From Demequina sp. NBRC 110056 (lineage in GTDB: Bacteria; Actinomycetota; Actinomycetes; Actinomycetales; Demequinaceae): 64,000 nt of DNA. A model generated the notes under the pieces. That model did no database searches. It was given only the letters and a program-made list of their open reading frames with translations, and was not told where the DNA came from. The stretch covers positions 186,001 to 250,000 of the forward strand of contig NZ_BBRM01000003.1 in assembly GCF_002090155.1 (NCBI RefSeq). Reading direction: 5' to 3'. Below are positions 56,565 to 64,000 of this stretch, piece by piece; positions within the stretch are counted from its first letter, which is position 1, and the number at the start of each line of letters is the position of its first letter. The position numbers and the translations under genes are program-made.

Positions 56565-56622
56565 GAAAGTGGGCCCACTTTCGTCGCCAGCCGGGCTAGA
56601 GGATGAGAGTGGGCCCACTTTC
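56565..56622. repeat. Paired-palindrome repeat, copy 4
   Basis: GAAAGTGGGCCCACTTTC (56565-56582, perfect) and GAGAGTGGGCCCACTTTC (56605-56622) start 40 bp apart, between two same-strand genes. CGCATCGGC lies about 30 bp to the left. Confidence 0.95.
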
Positions 56623-56677
56623 GTGGTGGGCGCGCGGGCGACACAAGCGCGACATCTGACGGTGGGAGCATGAGCGC

Positions 56678-58243
56678 ATGACTGGCAAGCGCACAGCACT
56701 CGCGGGTGGCGTCGTGGGCGCCCTCGTCGTGGTCGAGGGGACCTCCGGCGTCCTGCAGGGCTACTACACGCCCCTGCTCACCGACATCGCCCGCGAGCTC
56801 GAGATCCACGATGCAGACATCAACTGGTTCGAGGCGGCGCAGCTGCTGCTGAGCTCGATCGTGGTGCCCGTGCTCGCGCGCCTGGGCGACATGCTCGGCC
56901 ACCGCCGGGTGCTCATCGCGTCCCTCATCGTCACGATGATCGCGAGCTTCGCCCTCGCCTTCGCGCCCAGCTTCCCGCTGTTCACGGCGGCCTGGGCGCT
57001 GCAGGGCTTCTACGTCGTGTGGCTGCCGCTCAACGTCGCGATCATCTTCGCCCGCGCACGACAGCAACCCGACTCCGCCGCGCTCACCCGCAAGGGCGCC
57101 GGCACCATCGTGGTCGCGCTGCAGGCCGGCGCGATCCTCGGCGCCCTCGCTGGCGGTCAGCTGGGCGCGATCCTGCCGCTGTGGGCCGCGCTGTGCGTGC
57201 CCGCCGTGCTCGTGTCGATCGCGCTCATCGTCGTGCTGCTCAAGGTGCCGGATCCCGGCGTGCGCGGCGGCGGCTCGATCGACACGGCCGGCACGTCTGT
57301 GCTCACCATCGCGCTGCTCGCCATCATGAGCGGCCTGTCGCTGGTGCGTGTGGACGGCGTGACGCCGTGGGTGGTCGGGATGGTGCTGCTCGGCGTCATC
57401 CTGCTGGGCGTCTTCGTCAAGGTCGAGCAGCGCGTCAAGGACCCGCTGGTCGACATGGAGATGCTGCGCTCGCCGACGCTGTGGCCGGTCATCGTGACCG
57501 CCGCGCTGTTCGGCGTCAGCGTGCTCGGGGCGCAGGGGCCGCTGTCGACGTTCGCCCGCACCGACCCCGGCGAGGTGGGCTACGGGCTCGGGCTCACGTC
57601 CGCGACGGCGTCCTATCTCATCGGCGCGTACGTCCTCTCGCTGCTGATCGGCGCCGGCATCTTCGCCCGCGTCTCCGCTCTCACCACGCCGCGGTTCGTG
57701 CTCATCGGCGCGACGGCTCTCGTCGCGCTGGGCTATCTGTCGCTCATCCCGTTCCACGACGGCGTCGCCCAGGTGGTGGCGTGCATGGTGGTCGCCGGGC
57801 TCGGCTCGGGCGCGCTCGTAGCGGCGCTGCCGGCGGCCGCGGCAGCCGCCTCCCCGCCGCAGCACACCGGCGTCGCCACGGGCCTCACCAACACCACCAA
57901 GACCATCGGCGGCGCGTTCGCCTCCGCGGCCTTCGCGATCGCCCTCGTCTCGGGCGCGGCCGCGGCGGGCGGCGGCGAGTCCACCGCCGGCAGCCTCTCC
58001 GGCTACATCACCGTGTGGGCGATCTGCGGCGGCACCGCGCTGGTCGCCATGGCCTTCCTCTTCGCCGTGCCCAAGGTGGCGTTCACGTCGGGGGCCGATG
58101 CGCTCGTCGCCGAGGCGGGCGTGCTCGACGCGGTCTCGGGCCCACACGGGGGCGACGACGGAGCGCCGATGCGCGCGCCGGCCTCCCGACCCGACGACGG
58201 TTCGGGACCGGGTGAGACGGCCTCCGCGGAGGCGCGACCATGA
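56678..58243 (+). CDS. MFS transporter, 14-helix drug:proton type
   Basis: 521 residues. Motif A-like ARLGDMLGHRRVLI between helices 2 and 3 and about 14 helices place it in the DHA2 (EmrB/QacA-like) class. The last 60 residues are a hydrophilic Gly/Asp-rich tail. The substrate is unknown. The peptidase gene downstream overlaps by 4 bp. Confidence 0.88.
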   Translation: MTGKRTALAGGVVGALVVVEGTSGVLQGYYTPLLTDIARELEIHDADINWFEAAQLLLSSIVVPVLARLGDMLGHRRVLIASLIVTMIASFALAFAPSFPLFTAAWALQGFYVVWLPLNVAIIFARARQQPDSAALTRKGAGTIVVALQAGAILGALAGGQLGAILPLWAALCVPAVLVSIALIVVLLKVPDPGVRGGGSIDTAGTSVLTIALLAIMSGLSLVRVDGVTPWVVGMVLLGVILLGVFVKVEQRVKDPLVDMEMLRSPTLWPVIVTAALFGVSVLGAQGPLSTFARTDPGEVGYGLGLTSATASYLIGAYVLSLLIGAGIFARVSALTTPRFVLIGATALVALGYLSLIPFHDGVAQVVACMVVAGLGSGALVAALPAAAAAASPPQHTGVATGLTNTTKTIGGAFASAAFAIALVSGAAAAGGGESTAGSLSGYITVWAICGGTALVAMAFLFAVPKVAFTSGADALVAEAGVLDAVSGPHGGDDGAPMRAPASRPDDGSGPGETASAEARP

Positions 58244-59664
58244 GGCTCAGGCGTGGCGGCGCGGCCGCCGAGGCCGAGCCTGGCGCGGTCGCGACCCGCG
58301 CCGCCGAGAACCTGGCGGCCGCGGTCCGGATCGCCACCGTCACTCCCCCCGACGGACCGCTGTCCGAGTCCGACGCGGCGACCTTCGCGGAGCTGCGCGC
58401 CCTGCTCGAGGCCGCCTACCCGCACGTCTTCGCCGCCGCCAGCGACGCGGGCTCGCTCGACGTGGTGGGCCGGGCCGGGCTCCTGCTGCGGCTGCCGGGC
58501 GCGTCGACCGAGCGTCCGGTGCTGCTCATGGCCCATCAGGACGTCGTCCCGGTGCCGCAGGACTGGCAGGCCGAGGGCTGGGAGCACCCGCCGTTCGACG
58601 GCGTCATCGCCGACGGCCGCGTCCACGGGCGCGGGACGCTCGACGACAAGGGCGCCCTGATCGTGCTGCTCGAGGCCCTCGAGGGTCTGCTGGCCGAGGG
58701 CTGGACGCCCGCGCGTGACCTCCACCTGCTGTTCGGCACGGACGAGGAGCAGCACGGCCCCTCCGCGGTCGCGGCGGTCGAGCTGCTTCAGGAGCGCGGC
58801 GTCGAGCCGTGGCTCGTCGTGGACGAGGGCGGGGCCGTCGCCACCGGCGCGTTCCCCGGACTGTCGACGCCGATGGCCGCGATCGGCGCGTCCGAGAAGG
58901 GCATCACCACCGTGCGCCTCGTCGTCGAGGGACTTGGCGGCCACGCGTCGACGCCGCCGCGCGAGTCCGCCCCCGGCATCCTCGCGAAGGCGCTCGTGGC
59001 GATCGAGGCGCACCCGTTCCCGGCGGCGCTGCACCCCATCTCCGTCGAGATGTTCGAGGGCGTGGCGCCCCGCCTGCGCGGACCCCTGCGCGCGGTGCTC
59101 CGGCGCGCGGGCTCGCTGAGCGGCCTGCTCGCCCGGGTCCTCCCGCGCGTCGGGCCGGAGCTCGCGGCGATGGTGCGGACCACCGCCGCGATCACCATGC
59201 TCGAGGGAAGCCCCGCGCAGAACGTGCTCGCCACGCGAGCCGCGGCAACCGTCAACTGCCGCATCGCCGTCGGCTCGTCGGTGGCCGAGACCATCGCGCA
59301 TCTCGAGCGGGTCATCGGCGACGACCGGGTGCGGCTCGAGGTCCAGGAGGCGTCCGAGCCGTCCCCGGTGTCGCCCACGGGCGACGACCCGCGGTGGCAG
59401 GCGCTCGTGGCCGCGGTCGCGGACTCGTACCCGGACGCGGTCGCCGTGCCGTACGTGATGATGGCGGCCTCGGACGCGCGCCACGTCGCGCGCATCGCCC
59501 CGGCGGTCTACCGGTTCTCGCCGCTGCTGATGGACAAGGCGCAGCGCGAGGCCATCCACGGCCCCAACGAGAACGTCTCCATCGAGTCCCTCGGGCGCGG
59601 CGTCGCGTTCTACCGGGCACTGCTGACGGGCGACGCCCTGGGCCCGCCGGCCCCCAACCGATAG
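58240..59664 (+). CDS. M20 family metallopeptidase
   Basis: 474 residues. Zinc-site motifs LLMAHQDVVPVP (His, with catalytic Asp two residues on), GRGTLDDKGAL (Asp), TDEEQHG (catalytic Glu plus metal Glu) and a dimerisation domain beginning EKGITTVRLVVEGLGGHAST. Closest in pattern to the PM20D1/carboxypeptidase-S group. Cytoplasmic. Coupled to the MFS gene; may process a peptide or N-acyl amino acid that the MFS moves (inference). Confidence 0.9.
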   Translation: MRLRRGGAAAEAEPGAVATRAAENLAAAVRIATVTPPDGPLSESDAATFAELRALLEAAYPHVFAAASDAGSLDVVGRAGLLLRLPGASTERPVLLMAHQDVVPVPQDWQAEGWEHPPFDGVIADGRVHGRGTLDDKGALIVLLEALEGLLAEGWTPARDLHLLFGTDEEQHGPSAVAAVELLQERGVEPWLVVDEGGAVATGAFPGLSTPMAAIGASEKGITTVRLVVEGLGGHASTPPRESAPGILAKALVAIEAHPFPAALHPISVEMFEGVAPRLRGPLRAVLRRAGSLSGLLARVLPRVGPELAAMVRTTAAITMLEGSPAQNVLATRAAATVNCRIAVGSSVAETIAHLERVIGDDRVRLEVQEASEPSPVSPTGDDPRWQALVAAVADSYPDAVAVPYVMMAASDARHVARIAPAVYRFSPLLMDKAQREAIHGPNENVSIESLGRGVAFYRALLTGDALGPPAPNR

Positions 59665-59679
59665 CGCTCCCAAGGCAGC

Positions 59680-59735
59680 GAAATGGATCCAACTCGCTGG
59701 CCTCAGGCCATAGGCCAGCGATTCGGATCCGATTC
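59680..59735. repeat. Diverged paired-palindrome repeat, copy 5
   Basis: GAAATGGATCCAACTCG and GATTCGGATCCGATTCG are two palindromes centred on GGATCC (59685-59690 and 59725-59730), exactly 40 bp apart. Between them CGCTGGCCT and AGGCCAGCG form a 9-bp stem. Same architecture as the GGGCCC copies but different sequence. Confidence 0.75.
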
Positions 59736-59834
59736 GCGGTGGTGCGAAGGTGAGGCGCTGCGGCGCTGCGGCGTTTCGGTGCAGTCGCGCGGACGGGGGC
59801 GCCACGCTGGCGGTGGCGCGCTAGCCTGCCGAGC

Positions 59835-61379
59835 ATGACCGTCCCCGCTCTCGACGCCAGCTCCGCGGCCGCTCTGCGCGCCGACCTCGAGGGATGGTCC
59901 GTCGACGCGGTGGGCGAGCTCCTCGGCGACCGGGCCACCCGCGCGCTCGGCCGCGAACAGGTGCTGCCGGCTCTCGTCGCCGCCCGGGCCAACGGCGACC
60001 GCCGCGCCGTCGTGACCCGGCTGCTCATGCTCGGCGACCAGGTCGCCAGGGCCGAGGTCGACGCGGCCTTCGCGCGCATCGGCTCGGAGGGCCTCGAGCG
60101 GGCCGGCCTCGTCGTCACCCAGGGACAGGGAGGGTACGACGCGGTGCGCGCCACCGTCGACCTGCGGCCATACGCGGCCGCGGTCGAGACAGGGCAGGTC
60201 GACTGGTGAATCGCCTCCGACCCGGGCGAGGCCGTCACCGGCAACGCCGTCGCCGAGGACCACGTCCTGGGCGTGGGCGGCGCCTCGACCACGCTGGCGT
60301 CGGTGACCATGCGCGCGCCGCGCGGCCGAGCGCTCGACCTCGGCACGGGCTGCGGCATCCAGGCGCTCCACGCCTCGCTCCATGGCGACGCGGTGGTCGC
60401 GACGGACGTCTCGGCGCGCGCCCTCGGCTACGCACGGTTCAACGAGCTGCTCAACCGCGCCGCGGCTGAGGCCGGCACGCCAGCCCCCACCCCCTGGGAC
60501 CTGCGCGAGGGGTCGATGCTCGAGCCCGTCGCGGGGGAGCAGTTCGACCTGGTCGTCTCCAACCCGCCGTTCGTCATCACGCCGCCGGGGGCCCCGGCCT
60601 TCGAGTACCGCGACGGCGGCCTCGAGCGCGACGGCGTGGTGCGCACGCTGCTGCGCGACGTGGGCACGGTGCTCGCCCCAGGGGGCGTCGCGCAGTTCCT
60701 GGGCAACTGGGAGATCCACGGCGACTGGACGGCGCGGCTCGAAGAGGCGCTCGACGCCGCCGCCGTGCCGCTCGACGCATGGATCGTCCAGCGCGACGTC
60801 CTCGACCCGGCCGAGTACGCCGAGACCTGGCTGCGCGACGCGGGCATCACGCCCGATCGCGACCCGTCGCGCTTCCGCGCGGCGTACGAGGCGTACGTCG
60901 CGGCCTTCGACGCGGTGGGTGCCGACGCGGTGGGCTTCGGCATCCTCACCCTGCGCCGCCCGGCCGCCGGCGCGCCCACGCTGCGCCGCCTCGAGGAGCA
61001 CGAGGGCGCTCTCGCGGCACCGCTCGGCCCGACCCTCGCGGCCGCGCTCGAGGCCCACGACTGGCTCGCCGCCACCTCCGACGCGGAGCTGCTCGACACC
61101 GCGGTCACCGTCGCCCCCGACGTCACCAAGGAGACCTATGGCCGCCCCCTTCTCGCGGAGCCGGAGCATATCCTGCTGCGCCAGGGCGGCGGCTTCGGGA
61201 GGTCGATCAAGGCCGACACGGCGCTCGCGGGCCTCGTCGGCGCATGCGACGGCGAGCTCACCGTGGGCCAGATCGCGCACGCACTCGCGGCGCTGCTGGA
61301 CGTGCCCGCCGGGCAGATGGTGGGCGGGCTCGTCCCCGCGGTGCGCGACCTGGTGCGCGACGGCTTCCTGACCCGCTGA
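59835..61379 (+). pseudogene. SAM-dependent methyltransferase interrupted by an in-frame TGA
   Basis: One continuous frame of 515 codons broken only by TGA at codon 125 (60207-60209). The N-terminal 124 residues match a DUF7059-type domain (RADLEGWSVDAVGELLGD); the part after the stop holds a complete Rossmann methyltransferase: ALDLGTGCGIQALHAS, then VVSNPPFVITPPG (NPPF catalytic motif). Relatives I know read Asp-Trp-Trp-x-Ala-Ser-Asp at the break, so TGG to TGA is a single-base nonsense change. ATG 59835 is leaderless (TAGCCT 7 nt upstream). Restart at a GTG/ATG after the stop could still yield the catalytic domain. Confidence 0.85.
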
Positions 61380-61642
61380 GCCCGGCGGGAACCCGACAGG
61401 TCGAGCGCGCCCCGGCGCGCGCATCGGCGCTGCGGACGCGTCCGAAATGCCCCGGGACGTTGGTCCCGAATGCGCCCCCGCCGCCGATCTTTACCTCATC
61501 GTTACATTTCTTTCTGTCATCAAAGTCCCTGGTAGACGGCGTTAAGAAGACTCTGCGGGCCCATGGTCCCGGGTCAACGGAAAGCGTTGTCGCAAGGCTT
61601 GGGGCAACCGGTAACCAACCCCGGATGGGAAAGGAAACAATC

Positions 61643-62347
61643 ATGACCGCAAGACTCAAGGCGCTGGGCATCGTCCTGGCAGTCATCGGCCTCGGCTTCA
61701 TCGGCGTGGGCGCGTTCGCCTACCTCCAGGTGGCCGCCGGGCAGCACTCGCTCGAGAAGTTCTCCGAGGCGCAGAACGTCACGCTGACCTACAACGAGGA
61801 CGGCCAGCTGATCGACCGCGGCGAGGTCGCCGGTGCCGAGGGCATCATCGACCTGGTCGAGAACGACTGGGGCTACAGCCTCAAGTCCTCCGAGCTCGAC
61901 CCCAACGACCCGCTCGTGAACACCGGTTCCGAGTACATGTACCAGATGGGTCTCGTGGCCTACCACACCCTCCACGGCACCACCACGGTGACGCTGGACG
62001 AGGACGTCGAGTACAACGGTGAGACCTTCGCCGCTGGCACCTACGAGGTCGCCACCGACGGCAAGTACTGGGCCGACTTCGACCGCATGCACCCGCTCGA
62101 GGGCCCGGCTCGCGCCGAGGCTTGGACCGCGACCGCTCACGCCCTCATCGGCGAGCTGGGCGTCGGCTCGGTCACCGCGAACGTGCTGGTCATGGGTCTG
62201 GGCGTCGCCGCCATCGCGGCCGGCCTGGGCGTGACCCTCATCATCGCCGGCGGCGGCCTCATCTGGGCCGTCTCGGGCGACAAGAAGAAGGCCGCCCTCA
62301 AGGAGGCTCCCGCGATCGAGTCGATCGACGAGCCGGTCAAGGCGTAA
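61643..62347 (+). CDS. Membrane protein of the group often mislabelled LigA dioxygenase
   Basis: 234 residues: N-terminal helix (ALGIVLAVIGLGFIGVGAFA), an extracytoplasmic part (NVTLTYNEDGQLIDRGEVAG, YNGETFAAGTYEVATDGKYW) and a C-terminal helix pair. Actinobacterial relatives carry the name aromatic ring-opening dioxygenase LigA, but there is no catalytic motif. AAAGGAAA precedes the ATG. The 263-bp leader is relatively AT-rich and can fold (CAACG-GAAAG-CGTTG at 61575-61589). Confidence 0.87.
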   Translation: MTARLKALGIVLAVIGLGFIGVGAFAYLQVAAGQHSLEKFSEAQNVTLTYNEDGQLIDRGEVAGAEGIIDLVENDWGYSLKSSELDPNDPLVNTGSEYMYQMGLVAYHTLHGTTTVTLDEDVEYNGETFAAGTYEVATDGKYWADFDRMHPLEGPARAEAWTATAHALIGELGVGSVTANVLVMGLGVAAIAAGLGVTLIIAGGGLIWAVSGDKKKAALKEAPAIESIDEPVKA

Positions 62348-62360
62348 CGCCTCTCTCACG

Positions 62361-62390
62361 AAGGAGGGTCCCCGCAAGGGGGCCCTCCTT
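62361..62390 (+). terminator. Terminator with GCAA tetraloop
   Basis: AAGGAGGGTCCCC (62361-62373) pairs with GGGGGCCCTCCTT (62378-62390), 13 pairs with one G-U, closed by a GNRA loop GCAA, 13 bp after the stop. No T-tail follows. Confidence 0.88.
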
Positions 62391-62459
62391 CCGTGCGTCC
62401 GGGGCCGCGGCTCGAATCCGCCCTTACGCACCGCGCTCGCCGTCGCTACGCTCGGAGCC

Positions 62460-63785
62460 GTGGCGCAGGGGGTCTACCGGTTCGGCGAGTTCGAACTCGA
62501 CCCTGCCCGCTTCCAGCTCACTCGCGCCGGAGAGCCGGTCCGCGTCGAGCCGCGCGCCTTCGACCTGCTGCGCCTGCTGGTCACCCACCACGACCGCGTC
62601 GTGACGAAGCAGGAGATCCTGCAGGCCGTGTGGCAGACCGAGTACGTCAGCGACGCCGCCCTCACCACCGCGCTGCGGACCGTGCGCCGCGCCGTCGGCG
62701 ACACCGGCGCGGACCAACGCGTCATCCGCACCGTCCACGGCCGCGGCTACCAGGTCATCGCTCCCGTCGAGGTGGTCGGCCCGCCCGTCCCCGAGACGCC
62801 GCCCGCGGACGACGCCGTCACCCCTGTGGGGCCGGCGAGCACCAGCAGCGCCGATGCGGTCGCCGGCTCGCCGCCCACGGTCACGTGGGCGGCGGTCGCG
62901 CCCACGCCGGGCTCGCCCGTGCGGCCGAGCGCGGAGCTCCAGTCGATCCAGTACTGCTCAGCCGCCGACGGAGCGCGTATCGCCTACGCGACCGTTGGCG
63001 AGGGCCCGGTGCTGATGAAGGCCGCGAACTGGATCACCCATCTCGACCTCGAGTGGGACAGCCCCGTGTGGTCCCATTGGCTCCACGGCCTCGCGCGCGG
63101 CCGCACCCTCGTGCGCTACGACGAGCGCGGCTGCGGCATGTCCGACTGGAACGTCCCCGGCTTCACCTTCGAGGACTGGGTGACCGACCTTGAGACGGTG
63201 GTCGAGGCCGCGGGTCTCGAGCGGTTCCCGCTGCTCGGCGTCTCGCAGGGAGCGGCGGTCGCGATCGCCTACGCGGCGCGCCACCCGGAGCGGGTGTCCG
63301 CGCTGATCCTGGCCGGCGGATATGTGCTGGGTCGCATGCAGCGCGCCCGGGACGACGCCGAGCGCGCCGAGGCGGCCCTCGACATCGACCTCGCCCGCGT
63401 GGGCTGGAGCCGCGAGGACCCCAGCTTCATGAGGGTCTTCGCCTCGCAGTTCCTGCCGCACGGCACCCAGCACGACTGGGACGAGTTCACCGCGTTCCAG
63501 AAGCGCACCACGTCGGGCGAGAACGCGGTGCGCTTCCTGGAGGCGTTCGCGAGCATCGACGTCGAGGACGAGGCCGCGGACGTGCGGTGCCCGACCCTGA
63601 TCCTGCACTCGCGAGACGACGTGCGCGTGCCGGTGGACCAGGCGCGCGAGCTCGCGTCGCTCATCCCACGCTCGCGGCTGGTGCTGCTCGACAGCGCGAG
63701 CCACCTCATCGGCGAGGGCGAGCCCGCGTGGCCAGAGTTCCTCGCGCACATCGACGACTTCCTGGCGGATCCCGCCCACTCCTGA
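62460..63785 (+). CDS. Winged-helix DNA-binding domain fused to alpha/beta hydrolase
   Basis: 441 residues. Residues 1-105 are an OmpR/CadC-type winged helix (FGEFELDPARFQLTRAGEPV, FDLLRLLVTHHDRVVTKQEI, IRTVHGRGYQVIAPV). A Pro/Ala linker leads to an alpha/beta hydrolase (160-441): nucleophile GVSQGA (Ser near 263), acid in HSRDDVRVP, His in SASHLIGEG. Possibly a transcription factor whose sensor is a hydrolase fold. GTG 62460 is leaderless: TACGCT at 62447-62452, 7 nt upstream. Confidence 0.9.
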   Translation: MAQGVYRFGEFELDPARFQLTRAGEPVRVEPRAFDLLRLLVTHHDRVVTKQEILQAVWQTEYVSDAALTTALRTVRRAVGDTGADQRVIRTVHGRGYQVIAPVEVVGPPVPETPPADDAVTPVGPASTSSADAVAGSPPTVTWAAVAPTPGSPVRPSAELQSIQYCSAADGARIAYATVGEGPVLMKAANWITHLDLEWDSPVWSHWLHGLARGRTLVRYDERGCGMSDWNVPGFTFEDWVTDLETVVEAAGLERFPLLGVSQGAAVAIAYAARHPERVSALILAGGYVLGRMQRARDDAERAEAALDIDLARVGWSREDPSFMRVFASQFLPHGTQHDWDEFTAFQKRTTSGENAVRFLEAFASIDVEDEAADVRCPTLILHSRDDVRVPVDQARELASLIPRSRLVLLDSASHLIGEGEPAWPEFLAHIDDFLADPAHS

Positions 63786-63836
63786 GGAGATCTGAGGGAA
63801 GTCCCAGGGGACTCCTGCGCACTGCCGCCGAGCCAT

Positions 63837-63865
63837 TGTCCGGCGGCATCGTCCCTCCTACGGTC
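63837..63865 (+). promoter_or_regulatory. Promoter of the gene at 63918
   Basis: -35 TTGTCC (63837-63842), 17-bp spacer, -10 TACGGT (63860-63865), giving a 5' leader of about 46 nt that contains a small CCCCG/CGGGG hairpin. Confidence 0.65.
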
Positions 63866-63917
63866 GCGGTAGCCCCGAGCCATCCGGGGTCACGCCATCG
63901 ATCTTGAGGAGATCACC

Positions 63918-64000
63918 GTGCCCACCACCTCTTCCACGCTGCGCTCCGCCGCGGCCGCGACGCTCGTCGCCGGCCTGCTGGTGGCCGCGCCCGTCGTGGG
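63918..64000 (+). CDS. Secreted protein, N-terminus only (runs off window)
   Basis: GTG 63918 follows AGGAG by 8 nt. The 27 visible codons give a signal peptide: PTTSSTLRSAAAATLVAG then LLVAAPVV. The mature protein lies outside the window, so nothing can be said of its function. Confidence 0.7.
   Translation, partial: MPTTSSTLRSAAAATLVAGLLVAAPVV

Noticed and set aside
60207-60209. TGA as a selenocysteine codon
   Set aside because: Relatives carry Trp at this position and no selenocysteine machinery or SECIS-like hairpin was noticed; a nonsense change is simpler.

Overview
The window is 64 kb of very GC-rich DNA with dense coding, many 4-bp stop/start overlaps, frequent GTG starts and many start codons sitting 6-7 nt after a TANNNT hexamer (leaderless transcripts). 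Protein content (mutT1-ppk pair, fasciclin-dipZ pair, condensed Flp/Tad locus beside a HAD-IB phosphatase, DUF4244, DUF2218, ECF42 sigma with its DGPF partner) points to an actinobacterium, most likely Micrococcales (Cellulomonadaceae/Demequinaceae-like). The species cannot be fixed from the sequence alone. It looks like chromosome: I saw no transposase, integrase, phage gene, CRISPR array or replication origin.

Layout. 1-4.4 kb: two large LuxR-type regulators (the first cut by the window edge) around a GPP34 gene. 4.8-9.9 kb: VOC protein, a fasciclin lipoprotein divergent from a DipZ-type thiol-disulfide protein, VanZ and DUF1801 proteins. 9.96 kb: tRNA-Lys(TTT). 10-16.9 kb: two DUF202 proteins, a phosphotransferase-fold protein, an ECF42 sigma/DGPF pair, a MarR/quinone-reductase operon with a well-formed autoregulatory promoter, and the AzlCD exporter. 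17-22 kb: a Cys-rich DUF1540 protein and a siderophore ABC importer operon (binding protein, two permeases, ATPase, DUF2218). 22-31 kb: MsrB, ppk-mutT1, a GbsR/MarR-type regulator with an ABC-2 exporter, a PAP2 phosphatase. 31-38 kb: TetR-regulated MacB/FtsX-type ABC system, a repeat-containing surface protein, acetyl-CoA synthetase.

39-47 kb and 51.5-54 kb hold the most unusual content: a family of surface proteins (short Arg-rich cytoplasmic tail, one membrane segment, large Cys-containing ectodomain with recurring RDGxVVG and AGxYE motifs), three of them encoded directly downstream of ECF-sigma-like genes. Two of those sigma-like proteins carry very long disordered linkers between regions 2 and 4. 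Three matching ECF-type promoters (CCAAC, 16-17 bp, CGT) lie upstream of members, which suggests autoregulated envelope-sensing modules without the usual zinc anti-sigma domain. Between the two groups lies the Tad pilus locus (ATPase, fused TadB/TadC, DUF4244, two TadE-like proteins).

54-64 kb: a proton-pumping pyrophosphatase, an MFS exporter and M20 peptidase, a methyltransferase interrupted by an in-frame TGA, a LigA-misnamed membrane protein, a winged-helix/alpha-beta hydrolase fusion and the start of a secreted protein.

Two dispersed DNA signals overlay the genes. The 9-mer GCCGATGCG (either strand) occurs about fifty times by my hand count. A paired palindrome built on GAAAGTGGGCCCACTTTC, with centres 40-41 bp apart, occurs in four intergenic gaps, with a fifth, sequence-diverged copy keeping the same spacing.
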